The notes below the pieces were generated by a model. It saw only the letters and a program-made list of their open reading frames with translations. It ran no database searches and was not told the DNA's origin. A stretch of 64,000 bases of DNA from contig JAFPYX010000034.1 of assembly GCA_017417585.1 (NCBI GenBank), positions 62,001 through 126,000 of the forward strand. The letters are read 5' to 3'. The DNA comes from Victivallales bacterium. GTDB taxonomy: Bacteria > Verrucomicrobiota > Lentisphaeria > Oligosphaerales > Oligosphaeraceae. How positions within the stretch are numbered: the first letter of the stretch is position 1; every line of letters begins with the position of its first letter. A program made the translations under genes and the position numbers. Of this stretch, positions 63,493 through 64,000 are shown in pieces.

Positions 63493-64000
63493 ATGAACAA
63501 ATCTCTCTCTTTCCTGTTGTGGAGCCTTGCCGTTCTGTTGATGTTCGCATCATGCCGTTCGACCTCGCCAATGTGTTATCAGAGGAAGAGCTGGGCAGAA
63601 TGCGCCCCTGTGCCGACATGCCGCCCGATGGCGTGCTGCGAGGAGCAAGCGTGCCGCGAGGAATTCGCTGCGTCAGAAGAACCGGAGGAATGCCCGCAAA
63701 AGGCGGCGGTTGCGCGTCCGGGCGACCCGGAGTGGTTTCCGATCATCGCGTGGGGGACCAACCAGAGGTGGCTGCCCGGCATCGGACAGAGTTTCTATGA
63801 TGAGATGGCTGAATGCGGCATCACCGTCGGAGGATTCGCGTGCGGCGGCATCGAGGAGATGGATATGATCGCAAAGGCCGGAATGGTGGCGTACGTCTAT
63901 GACGGAGACCTGGTGAGCAGCTTCTGGGCACCTGACGAACCACACGACTGGGCGGCAATCGCGCAAAAGGTGGTGGATGAGTATGGCGGCCATCCCGCGA
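63493..64000 (+). CDS. Putative lipoprotein, GH-like paralogue of the protein at 16.6 kb (3' end outside window)
   Basis: The frame from ATG 63493 is open to the window end. It begins with a lipoprotein-type signal peptide (MNKSLSFLLWSLAVLLMFASC, lipobox cysteine near residue 21), followed by a Cys-rich linker with about seven further cysteines. The next part, PGDPEWFPIIAWG...FYDEMAECGITVGGF, aligns with PGDPDFFPIMGWD...FFQEMADAGFNIAGIF of the secreted protein encoded at 16647-17906. The catalytic region is beyond the window. It is probably an outer- or inner-membrane-anchored glycosidase-like protein. Confidence 0.8.
   Translation, partial: MNKSLSFLLWSLAVLLMFASCRSTSPMCYQRKSWAECAPVPTCRPMACCEEQACREEFAASEEPEECPQKAAVARPGDPEWFPIIAWGTNQRWLPGIGQSFYDEMAECGITVGGFACGGIEEMDMIAKAGMVAYVYDGDLVSSFWAPDEPHDWAAIAQKVVDEYGGHPA

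Overview
The window reads as a chromosome segment of a Gram-negative, GC-rich, anaerobic saccharolytic bacterium, most likely of the PVC superphylum. A Lentisphaerota/Victivallales-like host is my best guess, inferred only from gene content. Support for anaerobic fermentation comes from a one-chain pyruvate:ferredoxin oxidoreductase, indolepyruvate:ferredoxin oxidoreductase (iorAB) and two acyl-CoA ligases. A Kdo transferase (waaA) implies lipopolysaccharide. There are many glycoside hydrolases (GH28-, GH36-, GH39-, GH42- and GH63-like), a type III glutamine synthetase and intergenic repeat families. No rRNA, CRISPR array or replication origin was seen.

Layout. 1-4.37 kb: 3' end of an acyl-CoA ligase, then PFOR. 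4.4-14.0 kb: an accessory island holding a three-gene membrane/amidase operon, a REP-associated tyrosine transposase (RAYT), eleven copies of a GGGGACAGTCACCG-type repeat found nowhere else in the window, and a decayed phage/ICE 'polyvalent protein' gene bounded by direct copies of that repeat. 14.0-23.6 kb: NSS transporter, CaCA exchanger, secreted TIM-barrel protein, tRNA-Ser, GAPDH, glnN with a candidate structured leader, and a MurQ-like SIS protein. 23.5-37.5 kb: a carbohydrate block with GH63-like, GH39, GH42-like and GH28 enzymes, an amidohydrolase, an MDR dehydrogenase, a Gfo/Idh/MocA oxidoreductase and a creatininase-family hydrolase. 37.5-44.6 kb: a four-gene operon in which an NhaC-type antiporter precedes a predicted DNA-processing or defence module (MmcQ/YjbR-TerB-N protein, P-loop ATPase, Lhr-like helicase). 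44.7-48.8 kb: acyl-CoA ligase plus iorAB. 49.4-51.2 kb: two tandem RhuM-like proteins with a shared PLD-like C-terminal half. 51.4-57.9 kb: GH36 alpha-galactosidase, an acetyl-esterase-like hydrolase, and a purine salvage pair (AzgA-type permease and adenine deaminase). 58-63.1 kb: a membrane protein, an HrpB-like helicase and waaA. 63.2 kb to the end: tRNA-Arg and the 5' end of a lipoprotein gene paralogous to the secreted protein at 16.6 kb.

The glycosidases, esterase, dehydrogenases and transporters fit plant or host glycan degradation. PFOR, IorAB and the acyl-CoA ligases fit ferredoxin-linked fermentation of pyruvate and aromatic 2-oxoacids. Many genes start 30-110 bases downstream of a shared TATATTAT-like box without an obvious -35 element.

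The items I judge most worth following up are the MmcQ-TerB-N/ATPase/helicase operon, an 8-bp-stem palindrome inserted in frame in two unrelated genes, a MITE-like element with about 24-bp terminal inverted repeats present twice, a three-way-junction-like element before glnN with a relative at 58 kb, and the RAYT repeat island.
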